Source of the DNA: Baylisascaris procyonis
Taxonomy: Eukaryota > Nematoda > Chromadorea > Rhabditida > Ascarididae
DNA length: 64,000 bases
NCBI GenBank assembly: GCA_037389465.1
Contig: JAZARR010000008.1
Coordinates: forward strand, 2,791,501 to 2,855,500
Direction: 5' to 3'
In this document: positions 50,157 through 62,593 of the stretch, piece after piece
How the letters are laid out: every line of letters begins with the position of its first letter
Numbering within the stretch: the stretch's first letter is position 1
The notes under the pieces: model-generated
The model's database searches: none
The model's input: only the letters and a program-made list of their open reading frames with translations
What the model was told of the DNA's origin: nothing
Made by a program: the position numbers and the translations under genes

Positions 50157-53100
50157 CGTATCGCTTAATTACGGCTATCATATTTCACATATAATACAAC
50201 TGAAACGCTAAAGACACGCGCACCTTTTCTTACCTTCACCTGTCCTGTCTTAAAATGTTTGAGTGATTCGCTGGGAGTCGACTCCAGGTTATAACTCTTT
50301 TCTCTGCTTATATCTTTGCAGATATTTCATCTTTTTTTGTATTTTCCATTCGAAGTCACTTGGAGTCAAATCGGGGTAAATTCCGAGCAAGTAGAGGCTT
50401 TTGAATACGGCAGCAACGTGAAGTCAATATTAGGTTTTTGGTCTTGATTCATGTCACAGCAAGATCTCATCCGATTCAAAAACAGTCGGAAAAGAAGTGA
50501 CGATTCGAGTCTCGTGCCCCAATGAAATCGAAACCACAGGCAGGAGAGAGTTCCCACTTTAAAACTCTAAAAGATGGAGCTCATTTCCTAGCATAGTTCC
50601 ATCGGAGCTACTATATACTGTCTAGATTAGCACTCACCAATTAGCGGCCGTTGGGAAGGATTTCACGTTTGTGGTAGTTCTTAGAAATATGCCCAAAAAA
50701 TACCGCATCCTCGACTTCCTGCGCTTTCTATTAAATATAAAAAAAGTCGACAATCACAAAATCGAAATTTTAGGTTGTAAAATAAAGTTGGAAAACCTAT
50801 TTTTTAATGAAGTAATATACCGAATGAATGAATAATTACAAAGAAGACGTTTTTTTCATCGAAATGTTCAATCGTTATTTTAGGCAAGCAAAGAAAAAAA
50901 GCTTTTGAATACGGCAGCAACGTGAAGTCAATATTAGGTTTTTGGTCTTGATTCATGTCACAGCAAGATCTCATCCGATTCAAAAACAGTCGGAAAAGAA
51001 GTGGCGATTCGAGTCTCGTGCCCCAATGAAATCGAAACCACAGGCAGGAGAGAGTTCCCACTTTAAAACTCTAAAAGATGGGGCTCATTTCCTAGCATAG
51101 TTCCATCGGAGCTACTATATACTGACTGGGTTACCTCTCATCGATCAGCGGCTGTTGGGAAGGATTTCACGTTTGTGGTACTTCTTAAAAATATGCCCAA
51201 AAAATACCGCATCATCGACTTCCTGCGCTTTCTATTAAATATAAAAAAAGTCGACAATCACAAAATCGAAATTTTAGGTTGTAAAATAAAGTTGGAAAAC
51301 CTATTTTTTAATGAAGTAATATACCGAATGAATGAATAATTACAAAGAAGACGTTTTTTTCATCGAAATATTCAATCGTTATTTTAGGAAAGCAAAGAAA
51401 AACATAGAGAGAATAGCATTTCGATACGTTCTACAGCTAAAAGACAAGCAGAGAAATAGGAAATATTTATGGGACTAACTAGAACATATGCGGTTCTCTC
51501 TGTGGTGAAAATTCCCCCTGTCATATTCCTTACCTGTTTCTTCTCAACCCCCTCCCCCCAATCCAACCCTTTTCTTACCCTTCGTCACGTTGAATAGAGG
51601 AGGTGATTTTGTGTGCTATATAGCAGCGATGAACTTACTAAATCACGCCTCATTTTTTTCGGTTTACTCTGATTTGTATAAAAGATGCCCCAAATATGTT
51701 CTCCACCCTTACAGTTTTTTCTCTTAGTGACCACTCAAATTAAGCCCACCTTATCCACTAGTATCCTGAAATCAACCAATCCCCATTCCACCTGTTCATT
51801 TAAAAATTTAATCCTCACTACGATGAGCTTTTTTCGAACAACTGATAGTTGGCGTAGTTCCAAAAGACCAACTCAGAAATTCATGTACGGAGAAAAATTT
51901 GCGAGAGAATGTCTTATATCATATTCGTTTTTAGTTGAGGAGGGATTAATTTTTGAGTGAAAATTTCGACGGTCATCTGCAAAAAAATAGATTCTGAAGG
52001 CAATATGACCGGAAATTGAGATGCTTCCTTGGTTTTTATAATAGAAAAAGAGATATAAAGCAATAATAGTTCGATGCGATCAGTGCTCTATGAGTATATC
52101 ATTGATAAGCCAATATCATTATCACTTGCGTTGCATTTCTATTTGCAAGAAAATTGCAATGCTTCAGAAAAAAAATTACAACAAACTGCTTCATAGAGGT
52201 GGGAAACTAGTTGGAGGAAATTGCACCTTATTACACCTTATTATTACGTCGCTAAAATATTTTAATGATTCAACAACAGTCAAATGTTCTTAATGCCCAT
52301 GTTGCGTACAGATGGCTGGCTCATTCCTATTAGAGTTGAAACTTTTGGGCATTATTACAGCACAAGAACAGAGATTTTTATAAGATTTTATTGAAAATGA
52401 AATTCAATGAAAATACAGAATTATCAAAAAGATAACATTATCAGTGATAATAGCCTTATCAATAATAAATCACTACTTCAACGTTCTCGCTTTTTTTCGA
52501 TACTATATTCAAAAAAAAATCACAAAATTTGCATCTCGAAAATATTTTAAATTGCTTTTCCCAGTGTAATACTAGCAAAAGAAAGCTCGCTGAGGAGCAA
52601 AATCTATGCTAGAATCATCCGTTTTAAAAATTTAATTTTGTTTTTAAAGATCCTAACTTGCATATTTATTTTATAATTTTTTAAAGATATGCAAATGATC
52701 TGATTATATTAAAGGCGATTTCATTTGATATGGTTGGCAGTAAATGATGTTCAATTATTAAGCCAACAATAAGCAGCCGAGATTGTATTCGAATCGAGAA
52801 ATGGATCAAAGATTTTAAAGCTGCAACACGTTGAAAAATCAACCAGTTCAATTGATTATTACCTGTATATTATTACAAAGGTATTCTACCTGGACTAAAT
52901 TCAAACTTACATTGAGCTAAATTTAAAACGGATACGCAATGACCTCAGGTTTATGCTGAGGAAATCGCAGTCAGAAGTGCTTGGTGACCTTGATCTGCCA
53001 TCCGGCAGCAATATCCTTTTACGAAGGAATTTCCGGTTTCTTCTTTCACCAACGAAACGTTCAAAAGTCAATTTTTATACGAGTTCGCAAAATTCGAGGT

Positions 53101-54820
53101 TAATAGTAAAGTGCTGCAATATCCTGAAATTTACTCTCGTCCTCTCTTCTCGGCACGAATCCTCTTTTTTTCTTTCTTTCTTTTCCTGTTGACCTTTTTT
53201 TTCGAAGAAAGGTTTTTCCTCCTCAACTTTTGAATATTTTAGATTATGGATTTTTCTAGCAAGTTGCAGGAAAATATTCAAATATACTATTGCAGAGATT
53301 GAATTATTATGAATATTCACATATTGAAACGCCTTCCATGTGTAATTTTAGTGTGCTCGTTGTGATATCCGGCATTTGAATTATTGGTATTTCCACCACC
53401 CCCTCCCCTCCCCCTCCACCTCATGTTTTAATCGCAAATGGGGATGATTGAAAGTAGCGAATACCTGACAGCTGTTTTTGCCTTATTGACAGCCGTTTGT
53501 TTCCTTCATGTTAATTAAAATGTCCTCTAACAGATCTTATTGTTTTCATTTTACTCCTTCTATCGCAGTTATTTATTTTCTGACTAATTAAAACAGTGTC
53601 TTGTTGGCAATCAATGCATGTATCTATGATGGATTGTCTGAAAAAACATCATGTGGATAAAGGAATTCGTGACCGGACAATGGCATGACGTCATTGTTGA
53701 GCCAAGAAGTAGAGGAGTCCGTGGACTCCGATCACGCAAAAAGGAAATCCATATCCTTCTGCAATAGAGCAGGGAAATCTATGGTTCCGTCGCACAATAG
53801 TTGGAATGAAACCTTCCTTCATGGGGGGGGGGGAGGTCACTCGGTGATCCGGCCGTGGATTCCGCTCAGGTATGGACCGACACAGGGCAGGGCCATGACT
53901 ATGCCACGAATTTTTCTGACCCCATACCTTGGCAGCTCACTTGGCGCGGTTGTTGCTGTTGGGATGACCTGATATTACGGCTTCAGTACTCGTAATTCAC
54001 TCATTTTATCCTCTAAATCTCATCAAGAGTTTTGGCAAGGATGAATTGTCTAGGTGACGATTGAAGGACCACAGAAGATTGCAAATACCATCAAGGTTGT
54101 TTAGGCACTCGCTTGCCGGTACTTCAAAATGCTAATAATTGAAATACGATTACTGTACTATGCTCAAGCACCGTTTTCGATGTCCTGTTCCTTCGTAATG
54201 AATTATTATAAAATATTGACCACTTTATAGAGGTTATGCTAACAATGGGGCAGATGACCGTTACAGGATGTCCAGGAGGTCACATGATGTGAAATTGTTC
54301 TTTGCTGAAGGAGATGAACAGAGTGCTACATCCCGCAAATCGTGAAATCAGGTCTCACTGTTGTCGACAAATAAAGATACTATTGCTTCCTTCTTTTTTT
54401 TTAAATTTGTTTGTGTCTGTTTGTTAAGGTATGGTCACGCATGTAGAGGAGGGCTCCATGGCATCCGGAGTGAATGCGCACCGTATTTGTTATGGGAAAA
54501 TGGGGGTCGAACACCTACGTCCAGGTCCTTCCAGCCCTAATCACTGACAGTCTTCCAGCTCCGATTACATCCGACCATAGGAGTTAACTATGCATTGTTG
54601 CCTCACCAGTTCTTAAATAAAGGTTGCAAAAACGAAAAAAAATGGATTTTTTGATTTTAAAAGAGAAGGTTGGAGGAAGGTGATGATGAGGGAGCGGGGA
54701 GTAAGGGAACGGAAAGAGGAAAGAAATTAAATTGCTATTAGATAATGAGGTGAATGTTTCGGGCGAATAGGTCGTTTTAGACCTTCCCTATGGGGTATAT
54801 ATGATTGCTTCAGGTCCGCA
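50157..54820. other. Intergenic region between divergent CCDC51 and SRR1-like genes
   Basis: It should hold both promoters. It contains a 504-bp tandem duplication, AT-rich sequence, and a GC-richer stretch at about 53650-54600. That stretch carries open frames on both strands near 53685-53970 and ends with an A-rich run at about 54625-54645, reminiscent of an old retroelement copy but without any recognisable domain. Confidence 0.5.
50397..51403. repeat. 504-bp tandem duplication
   Basis: Two adjacent copies, 50397-50900 and 50901 to about 51403, each starting GCTTTTGAATACGGCAGCA. They differ by scattered substitutions and one diverged patch (about 50625 against 51125). A minus-strand frame starting MGTLSCLWFRFHWGTRLES is present in both copies, but it has no recognised family and no splice partners. 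It is more likely a noncoding or repeat-derived unit. Confidence 0.9.
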
Positions 54821-57436
54821 ATGGAGGAGGATGGTTTTATACTCGTAAAGAATCGTCGTCGAAAAGGTCGTCGCATCATCGCATCGGATGCAGTGAATGG
54901 ATTTGTGGATGACCTCAGTGAGATCTCTGTGCAGAAAATCGATGCCATCGTCGATGAAGCCATCAGACGACTTCGCTACTCAGCTTTCTGGTATTTCTTA
55001 GTTAAAGTGCTTAAATTAAAATAAAATCTAACCTTAAAGAAGAGAATCGGCGATTGTAAATTTACCCTTGAGATAGAGGGGCGGGAAATGGGTGTTTGAA
55101 GTTATTCTCAACTACAAACAAAGTTGCTTAGTAATGCGGTATATTTGAAAGAGATAATGCAAATGCAATAAATTGGTGACTCTTCTAGCTGGACGCACAT
55201 ATAAGGGCAGACGAGCTTTTAGAATGCTCTCACTTGTGCTATGGACCTTCTATAGGGGGAGAGGGCATTTTCGGGAAATGGAGGAGGGGGGAGGGGTTGG
55301 TACTGTTGGTGTTTTAATGTTCCAACACTTCCACTTAAGATTTAGCGACGATTGTACAACCGTAGATGATTTACACATTCTCTGTCCTGTAATTTTAGTT
55401 CAAGTTGACGAATACGGACAGAGTGCTTTACATCAAAAAAATATATAGGCAGTCCTGCTCCCAAATATGTGGGCAACCCTGCTGGTACAGGTTACGCCGT
55501 CTCCCTAATTTTGGACCTTCCCTATATGGGGTATATATGATTGCAGTGGAAGGGGGTGAAGGAGAGAGTGGGCACTTCCGAAGGTTTCTTCACCAGACCT
55601 CGCTGACAAGTCAGTATCCTCAAGGTAATCAGCTGTGGATGTGTACACGCAACCTTTTCAAATATCTTAGGCAATCGTTTACTTAAATCATACATCTCAA
55701 TAAACTTTCACCTCTTCGAATAACCACACTGCGTCAATAAAAGTTCCCTGATCGTATGAAATTAATAATTATCGCAGTTTTATTCGATATTGGATGATTA
55801 ATGAAATAATAAAATCGTCCCCTAATCATTAACTTTCAACACATATACTCCTATAAAACTAATAAGGTTGCAGTGAGACGGTATTGTCGATTCTGAATTC
55901 AGCCATCGGTGAGCGTCGTCTCTCACAAATAATTGCGATCGGAATTGGGAATTTCTGTGAGAAACGATTAAATGGTACTTATCAGGTTGCTTTATTATTC
56001 ATTTTAATGGAGCATTTCAAATGTGACGTTAGATTTCGAGAACCGATCGCTACATCCAATGAAAAGGTGATTTTTTTTTTTCACATTTCACTTTTATTTA
56101 TTTATTTATTTCTGTTTATTTCCGATCAGCTGCCGAATCCAACCTTCTAGCAGTGTTTTTTTTTTTTTTTAATTTCGAAGATTTGACCGACAAACTTTAC
56201 GAGTTGGAAGCAAGCGATCCGATTTACGGGTTGGAACTCTTGTATTGTTGAAGGTCTAGCGGTCAACGACTATGAACGAAACACCAAAGCCCTTTTTTAA
56301 CAGGCGTCTTCAAATATAGCTGCTTTTGCTGTGTAGAAGTTGAATGCATGGCGATATTAGATTATTCCTATTGCGCGGCTATCGAACGTTGTTTCGCTTA
56401 ACATTATTTTTTCTTTGCTAAACGTTATTAGATATTGTGTCTGCGGATGTCGTTGATTATGTCTGTGAGTGTTGTCGGTGATGCATCTATAATGTATTCG
56501 TAATTTTTTTATATAGGTTTAACGAAGGGATAGGGAATATTTATACTGTTTTTTGTTAATTATGACTCTTATTTCCTTTCTATTTTCCGAATATGCCCGA
56601 TTAACCAGTACAATACGTAGCCCTTCACCTTTGCTGCATATATGTTGTGCATCGTTCATCTGCACAGATCAGTTCAACAGGTTTTTATAGAGGTGGTGAG
56701 TGAAAAGGGAATATGACTCGTAGATATTGATGCTATCTAGCTCATATTTGAGTGGGAGAGATATCGATTATAGGAGTGGAAAAGGTCGGGAATACCAGCT
56801 CTTGTTCAAGGTCATTCCTCGCATTCCAGGTCTTTCTGAAGTCTTAAGATGTCTAGAAGCCCAATCGTTCTTTCACTCTCTCCTGCCCGCACCCTTCCCT
56901 CTTCCTCTCTTCCATATGAGTTGAAGTTGTCCAGTCTTAGCCTCCTTTCAGTCAATGAATATGTAAAAAGTTTCAGTCAGATCCTTAACGATCTTCAATG
57001 ATTCATAATTTAGGAATGGCTGAAATCAAAGGATATTCGAGTGGAAGCATGCAACAATTTGCTAGACCACCCTGTTGGGGCAGATCAAGGATCGATGTGT
57101 CTCTATTATATGCCACACTGTGGTCATGCTCTTTACAATAATGTTATATATGCACATCGTGGTGCATTCGATATGCGTCGTTTAATAATATTCGGTAATG
57201 ATATGCAAGAAATGTATATTAACGAAGCATATATCGATGAGTTGACTGCTATTTGTGAGTATCGGAAATGTTGTGAAACACTTCGTTTACCTGTGCTACC
57301 TGAAGCACCTTTTGTATTCAATGATACTGCTGTTCATTTTTTGAAGCCCAATTCGATTGTCCCACAAATACCCGATCGTCTCCCACATTATAAATTTTAT
57401 GCATCAGAGATTATCTTAAAAAATTCAAGGTTGTAG
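54821..57436 (+). CDS. SRRD: SRR1-like protein (SRR1 domain)
   Basis: Family members are linked to circadian and light signalling in plants and to heme-related regulation in yeast and mammals; the molecular activity is not settled. Exons are 54821-54990, 55874-56066 and 57014-57436, phases close, 261 residues. The start MEEDGFILVKNRRRKGRR matches the family's short basic N terminus. The SRR1 domain shows IAIGIGNFCEKRLNGTYQVA (the I-x-GxGN-F...Q-A block), LLFILMEHF, and the hallmark LYYMPHCGHALYNN, then RRLIIFGNDMQEM in the last exon. The length is short but normal for animal forms. The C-terminal tail after about residue 215 (VFNDTAVHFLKPNSIV...) is ordinary. An AATAAA occurs at 58029, rather far away. 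Confidence 0.9.
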
Positions 57437-60400
57437 TATTGAATTTTTTGGTTATAATATTATTTGTTAGCAAAGTATCAATTTTATATTTAGTGAATGG
57501 ATATCCGTTTTGAATGTTTCCCTACTGATTTTGTTGTTTTCAGTGTTGATTTAGTAAAAAAAAAATTTTTTTGAGATTGTTTAAGATAATCGATGTGTAT
57601 AACATTTGAAAATCATTTTCCGAGGTTGAATAATTTTGGCGTTGTGAAAATGGGCAGGACAAAGGGGGTGGGGGGGATGGAAGGACAGCTGGACAAAGGT
57701 TGCTTTCAAGTGATGAGAACCTCTTTCATGTTACCCACCTCAACACCTCGCAATCGAGCGTTGTAGTCGAGTGGTTTCCAATGAATGAGGCAGCCGGCTG
57801 CAAATACTCGAGACAATATATGTGCTTATCTCTGCAGGGACAGCCGTATCATGTTACGTTATGACCGCTGCTCTAATGCATTGTTGTTGTGATCGGTATA
57901 GTTACATATATTGTATATTGATGTAATTGTTTTCCATTTCGATTTTGAGTATTGCTTTCACATTTTTCAGTGATGAAAATATGCATCGAAATGTGGAAAT
58001 GCTTTTCAATGTAAATTTGTTTAATAGTAATAAAGGTGCTGTCTTCCGTATATATAGGCAATATAGAATTGTAAAAGAGAGTTGCTGGTCACTATCGGCT
58101 TAGCGCTGTCTGACAGATGCGCCATGAGAGAATGGAAACCGCCCATATTGGAGAATGGGAAGAGTGGGGGAAGGAGTTGAATTTTATTATATGTCAGGGT
58201 GCATCAACTTTACGGTTAGAGCCAAGAAAAACGCTGAATTTTTTTTTTAAGTTTGAACTTTTCGATGTTGTTGTAAGGGTACAAAGATTTCACTTTTGAA
58301 ATGTCATCAGATGATTTCGTAATTTCACTGCTCTCATCCTTCTAGATGGTTTTTTGCAAGGAAGAAACCTGTCGGTTTTCTAGTTCACTGGCAATGGTTG
58401 ATTAAGCTCGTTTGGTTGATTAGATTCTACATCACTTATATATCTGATGGGAGGTGGAGGGAGGGGGACGATAAGACACGAATATTTACTGTCGTACAGA
58501 AAGAATGCTGTTACTGTAGATGACGAGACAGGTGTATGGTGACCCCACGTTGAGGTGAGGCAAGAGGGGCTGGAGTTCTGGAGGCACTTTTTTTTTCATG
58601 CAACTTGTTTTTCCATTTTGTTTAACTTGAGTTACTTTTAATTTTCTCTCTCACTTCGGAGAGGAAGTTTTAGAGGTTGGCATTGGTAACGTCAAATAAC
58701 AGTTTTCCTAGTGAAACAAGGAAAAGGTAAATTGCACTATATGTGTCGCGTTGATACACGAAAAATACAAAGGAAAGATTCCAGCGAGATGAAAAGGAAG
58801 ATTTTGGAAAGGAAACATAGAATCATCATGGTGTTGTTAGAAGATTCTATGTCTGCTTCCATTATTATGAATTCTTCATGATGTACTTTAGTTGGAGTGT
58901 TGTGTTGCTATCCCCCTTCCCCGACACCCCAATCTAATTATCGCAAGCTATCGCCGTAATTGATAACAATATGCAAAAGCCGATCTAATTGATGTTTAAT
59001 AATATTTGATTTATTTATAACTAAGTCAGAGGCCAAATTGAATACTCCATAGATTAGAATTGTATCAACGAGTAAGAAACTTTCATAATTACTACATTAG
59101 CAAAGAGATTCTATCAATAAGTAAGGAATGATTACAATGATTTGAATAGACAAACACCTCTCTTTTATTAATTAATTTACTTTTAATGCAACCATTTGTA
59201 TGCAAATGATGAAATTATTTAAAAGATATCTTCAACAGTTATCATTTCTCTTTGTGGAATTTACCTTGATCTATTTATAAAATAAAAATTACCTGTAAAT
59301 ATCTGTCATTAGTGGTATTCGTTCAAAGATGCTTCACCTGTATTTTTTGGATCCTAGGCAGCTTCCAACCGCTAAAATTTTTGCATAGAACAGAGTGGGA
59401 TGAATGCCGCCTAGAGAAATAGATTCCCTTCAACATGTTCCTCTTTCAAATCGTAATAATAATCCAATAAGCAGAAAAATGTGCCAGATGAGCTGTCACG
59501 ATATACACCTTTGGATTTGACACAACTGACCGACCGATTTCATAAATTAACGACAAATAAGTACATGAAACAATTCCTTTATATGTTGATTAATTTGGTA
59601 GTTCGTAAAAATCTTCCACAAAAGATTCAGTCAATATAGAATGAAAATCTAAAGGTACGTAATGAATATAATTTTTTTATATCTTTAAATTTTTTAAATA
59701 ACTTTGAAATTGATGCATTCACATTGAAGATGATATAGGAGATCACATCATGGTGTTCCTTAAATCCATTAAATTTCCTAGTTCAGCCTTCAGTCGTCTT
59801 CGAGTTGAAACTAACCAACACGACAGACAGGCATACCCGACAAACGGGCAGACACAGACAAACCCGCTCGCGCAAGTACGTGGAAGTAGACAAAAAAACT
59901 TGTATTCGACGTTTGTGGTATAGCGCAGATTCAAGTGTTGAATTTTCGCGCATTCGGTTTGAAAATATTGAAATTTTTATTTATATTTTATTTATTGACC
60001 TCTAATCGAAATAATTTCAGCTTTGATACGATATATTTAAATGAATAAAAATTATTACGCAAATTAAAACAAATAGTAATTATTATGCAAATTTCTTATC
60101 GCTTTTCTAGTATCTATTTTTGAATATTATTTGAAAATTTTACAATCACTTAAAAAATATTTGCAATTTTTTTCTCCTTTTTTCGGAATGGAAATCTTAA
60201 CAAAATGAAGTAAACAACTTGAGAGGATTATATAGTGGGATAATCCGGAAACGCGCCGGATCCGGAAACTTAAAAGAAAACTTCACTGAAGTAGAATAAA
60301 GCGAATTGAACGAGAGACAAATATATTGTGAAATATCGGCATTTATTATATATAAGACGGGCAAAGATGTATTACCATCACAACATACGGCATTTGCAAG

Positions 60401-62354
60401 TCAGCTTATGTAACAACTTGTCTGCTCATCTCTGTATTCATATTTTTGGGCAGTTTCGTTGGCGAACACAACACTGCCATTTAGGGACGTTTATCGGCTT
60501 AACGAAACGACCAGCGATTGCGTTTTACCTATAACCCCCCCCCCCCCCCCCTCCTCCCCCTCCTCGTCCTCTTTTATCCAGGATCGAGTCTACAAAATCT
60601 TCTGGAAGGACAATCTTATCTTTAACTTTTTTTTTTTCAACTTTTTTAAATTTTTCCAACCTGGAAAGTTTAAAAAATGCTCTGCGAGAATCATGCTAAA
60701 AGAAACTAGGATGATAGGAAATAGCGCTATAATTAGGCGCATGGACTCAGCGTTTTGCTTGGTCATGCCTAAGGAATATGAGTCCGGGGTCGGTGGAGGC
60801 AATCAAGCGCGGGGCTATTTTTGTGACCTTGCCTTTGACGCATCAACTTCCATTCATTTGATTCCCTCATTCATGCATCACTTGGTCGTTGTTTTTTGTT
60901 ATTCATGGTGGGGTTATGGCCCCGTTGGCTATGCGTATGGTCAGATTTTATGCGTTTCGTTATATTTGCACTTATATAATGTATTACAGCTAAGGTTGTT
61001 TTCTGAATTTTGATAGTATTTAATAATTTGTGCCATTCATTGTTGCGATAAATGCGATGCAGAAATATATTCTATCAACAATTTTGGCGCTTTTGTCAAG
61101 TTTTATTTTCTCAAAAATAAACTTTGTGGGTGGCTATTTTAAGATATGTCTATCGGTTGATCTATCAAAATCCAAATATTGATCTACTAAATATATTTAA
61201 ATAGAGCAATCGTCCCTCTTCGCTTCATCTTTCCATACCTTTGCTCTACCATCTTTGTTGGTTTATTCTATACACTTTGCAGTTATAAAGAATAATTTCT
61301 CTATCAAAAATCACCCCTAAAGGTCATTTTCTCATCTATTGGTATTTCTATCCTCACCTCCAAGTGGTTGCACTCCATGTAATAATTCTACTATAATTAC
61401 CTCTTAACGTTCATAAATTTGGCGCAAAAAAAAACCGGATCCGGTTTATATACGTAGAAATATTTTCCTCTCTGCCTTATTATTTCTTTTTTTCTAGCTC
61501 TTCTTTTCTGTTTTTTTTTTCTTTTCTCGTTTTTTTTAATTTTAAATATTTATCTCTAGCGCATTTTCCACCCATATTTTCAACGTTCTCTCTCCTCCCC
61601 CCCCCCAGCATTCTCTTTCATTCCCTTTCTTTTTTTTCTCAGTCATTACCCTATATCTGAAAATAGAAGGTATAATAAATTAAATTTTGCAAAAATATCT
61701 CAAACGTATTCCGTAGTGTGCATTGAATTGTTTTCATCATCAATCAATGCCTAGCAAGACGTGTTTTATGAATGGCGCTTCTATCTTATTGTGACCGCAG
61801 TTCACCTTTAATGGCGATCACCCCCCCACGTTGTTGTCTTAAAATGTACACTTATTTACACTCATTACTTTGCATAAACAGTTGTACCGTTTATTAGCAC
61901 TTGTATGTTACCTTTTTATTCATAAAGCACCTTGTCTTGTGATATAACATCTTTTGTTTTGTTGATTTATTTCGAAGTTACCTACCCATTCTACGATACA
62001 TGTCTTTCGTACCTTTGAGAAGACTTTAGGCTAGATCAAACTTGTTCTACCTGATTATTAATATAGCTCAATTGTTTTCTTTAACAGCATCGTTGCAATA
62101 TACTACGTTCATTTTTTAAATTTCTATAAATACTCGTTTTATTTCCTTATAAATAAAATAATATCTCTGAGGAATTTTTTACTAGTAGCTGAATTTTTTA
62201 TAAAAGTTGATAATGTTTTCTCTACCCATTCGAATATTCCCAGAGATAATACTCGTCTTTCTGAATTTTTTGACTTCTTGCATAATACGTATCTTTAAAA
62301 AAAAGATCTATTATACTAAATAAGTTTATAATTATGCAAATTTTTTAGTTAGTG
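57437..62354. other. Intergenic region after SRR1-like gene
   Basis: No supported gene. A 184-codon plus-strand frame (60459-61013) is interrupted by poly-C/Pro-Ser and poly-T/Phe low complexity and shows no family block, so it is not called. GGATCCGG palindromic words occur at about 60257 and 61437. A 15-base poly-C run lies at about 60535-60550. Confidence 0.45.
62341..62348 (+). promoter_or_regulatory. Candidate trans-splice or 3' splice acceptor
   Basis: TTTTTTAG lies 6 bp before the ATG at 62355, with TTATGCAAA just upstream. A strong acceptor this close to a start codon with a signal peptide suggests either spliced-leader addition or a 5' UTR intron. Confidence 0.45.
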
Positions 62355-62593
62355 ATGATATTCTCGTTATCACTACTTTTATGCATTATTTCACTATCAT
62401 CGATCAGTGTGCAATTTTTGTTTGTCACTGGAGATACACCGTCATCTTCGACCTCTGTTCAAACAAAACGTTCATATGCGGGTTGTTTTGGTACATCACA
62501 ATTTCTATTCGTTGGTTTTGCGAATTGTCATCTCACAAGTGAACGTAGTCCACCACCAGGAATGTGTCCATATCATACTCTCTATCAAACAAG
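62355..62593 (+). CDS. First exon of a secreted protein
   Basis: I do not recognise the protein. The start ATG at 62355 opens a clear signal peptide (MIFSLSLLLCIISLSSISVQ), about residues 1-20. A short Ser/Thr-rich stretch follows, then a segment with four Cys (YAGCFGTSQFLFVGFANCHL ... GMCPYH). The exon ends at AG|GTAAAT with phase 2, so the gene continues right. A frame at 62859-63041 lacks an acceptor in the correct phase that I could support. Its Cys-containing mature part suggests an extracellular domain. Confidence 0.6.

Noticed and set aside
50366..51061. Repeated minus-strand frame MGTLSCLWFRFHWGTRLES
   Set aside because: It is present in both copies of the 504-bp duplication, with no family match, splice partner or coding signal.
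57750..57830. Possible tRNA-like stretch with GTCGAGTGG and CTCGAG
   Set aside because: No acceptor stem or proper T-loop could be folded by eye.
60459..61013. 184-codon plus-strand frame
   Set aside because: It crosses poly-C and poly-T low-complexity runs and contains no family block or convincing splice context.
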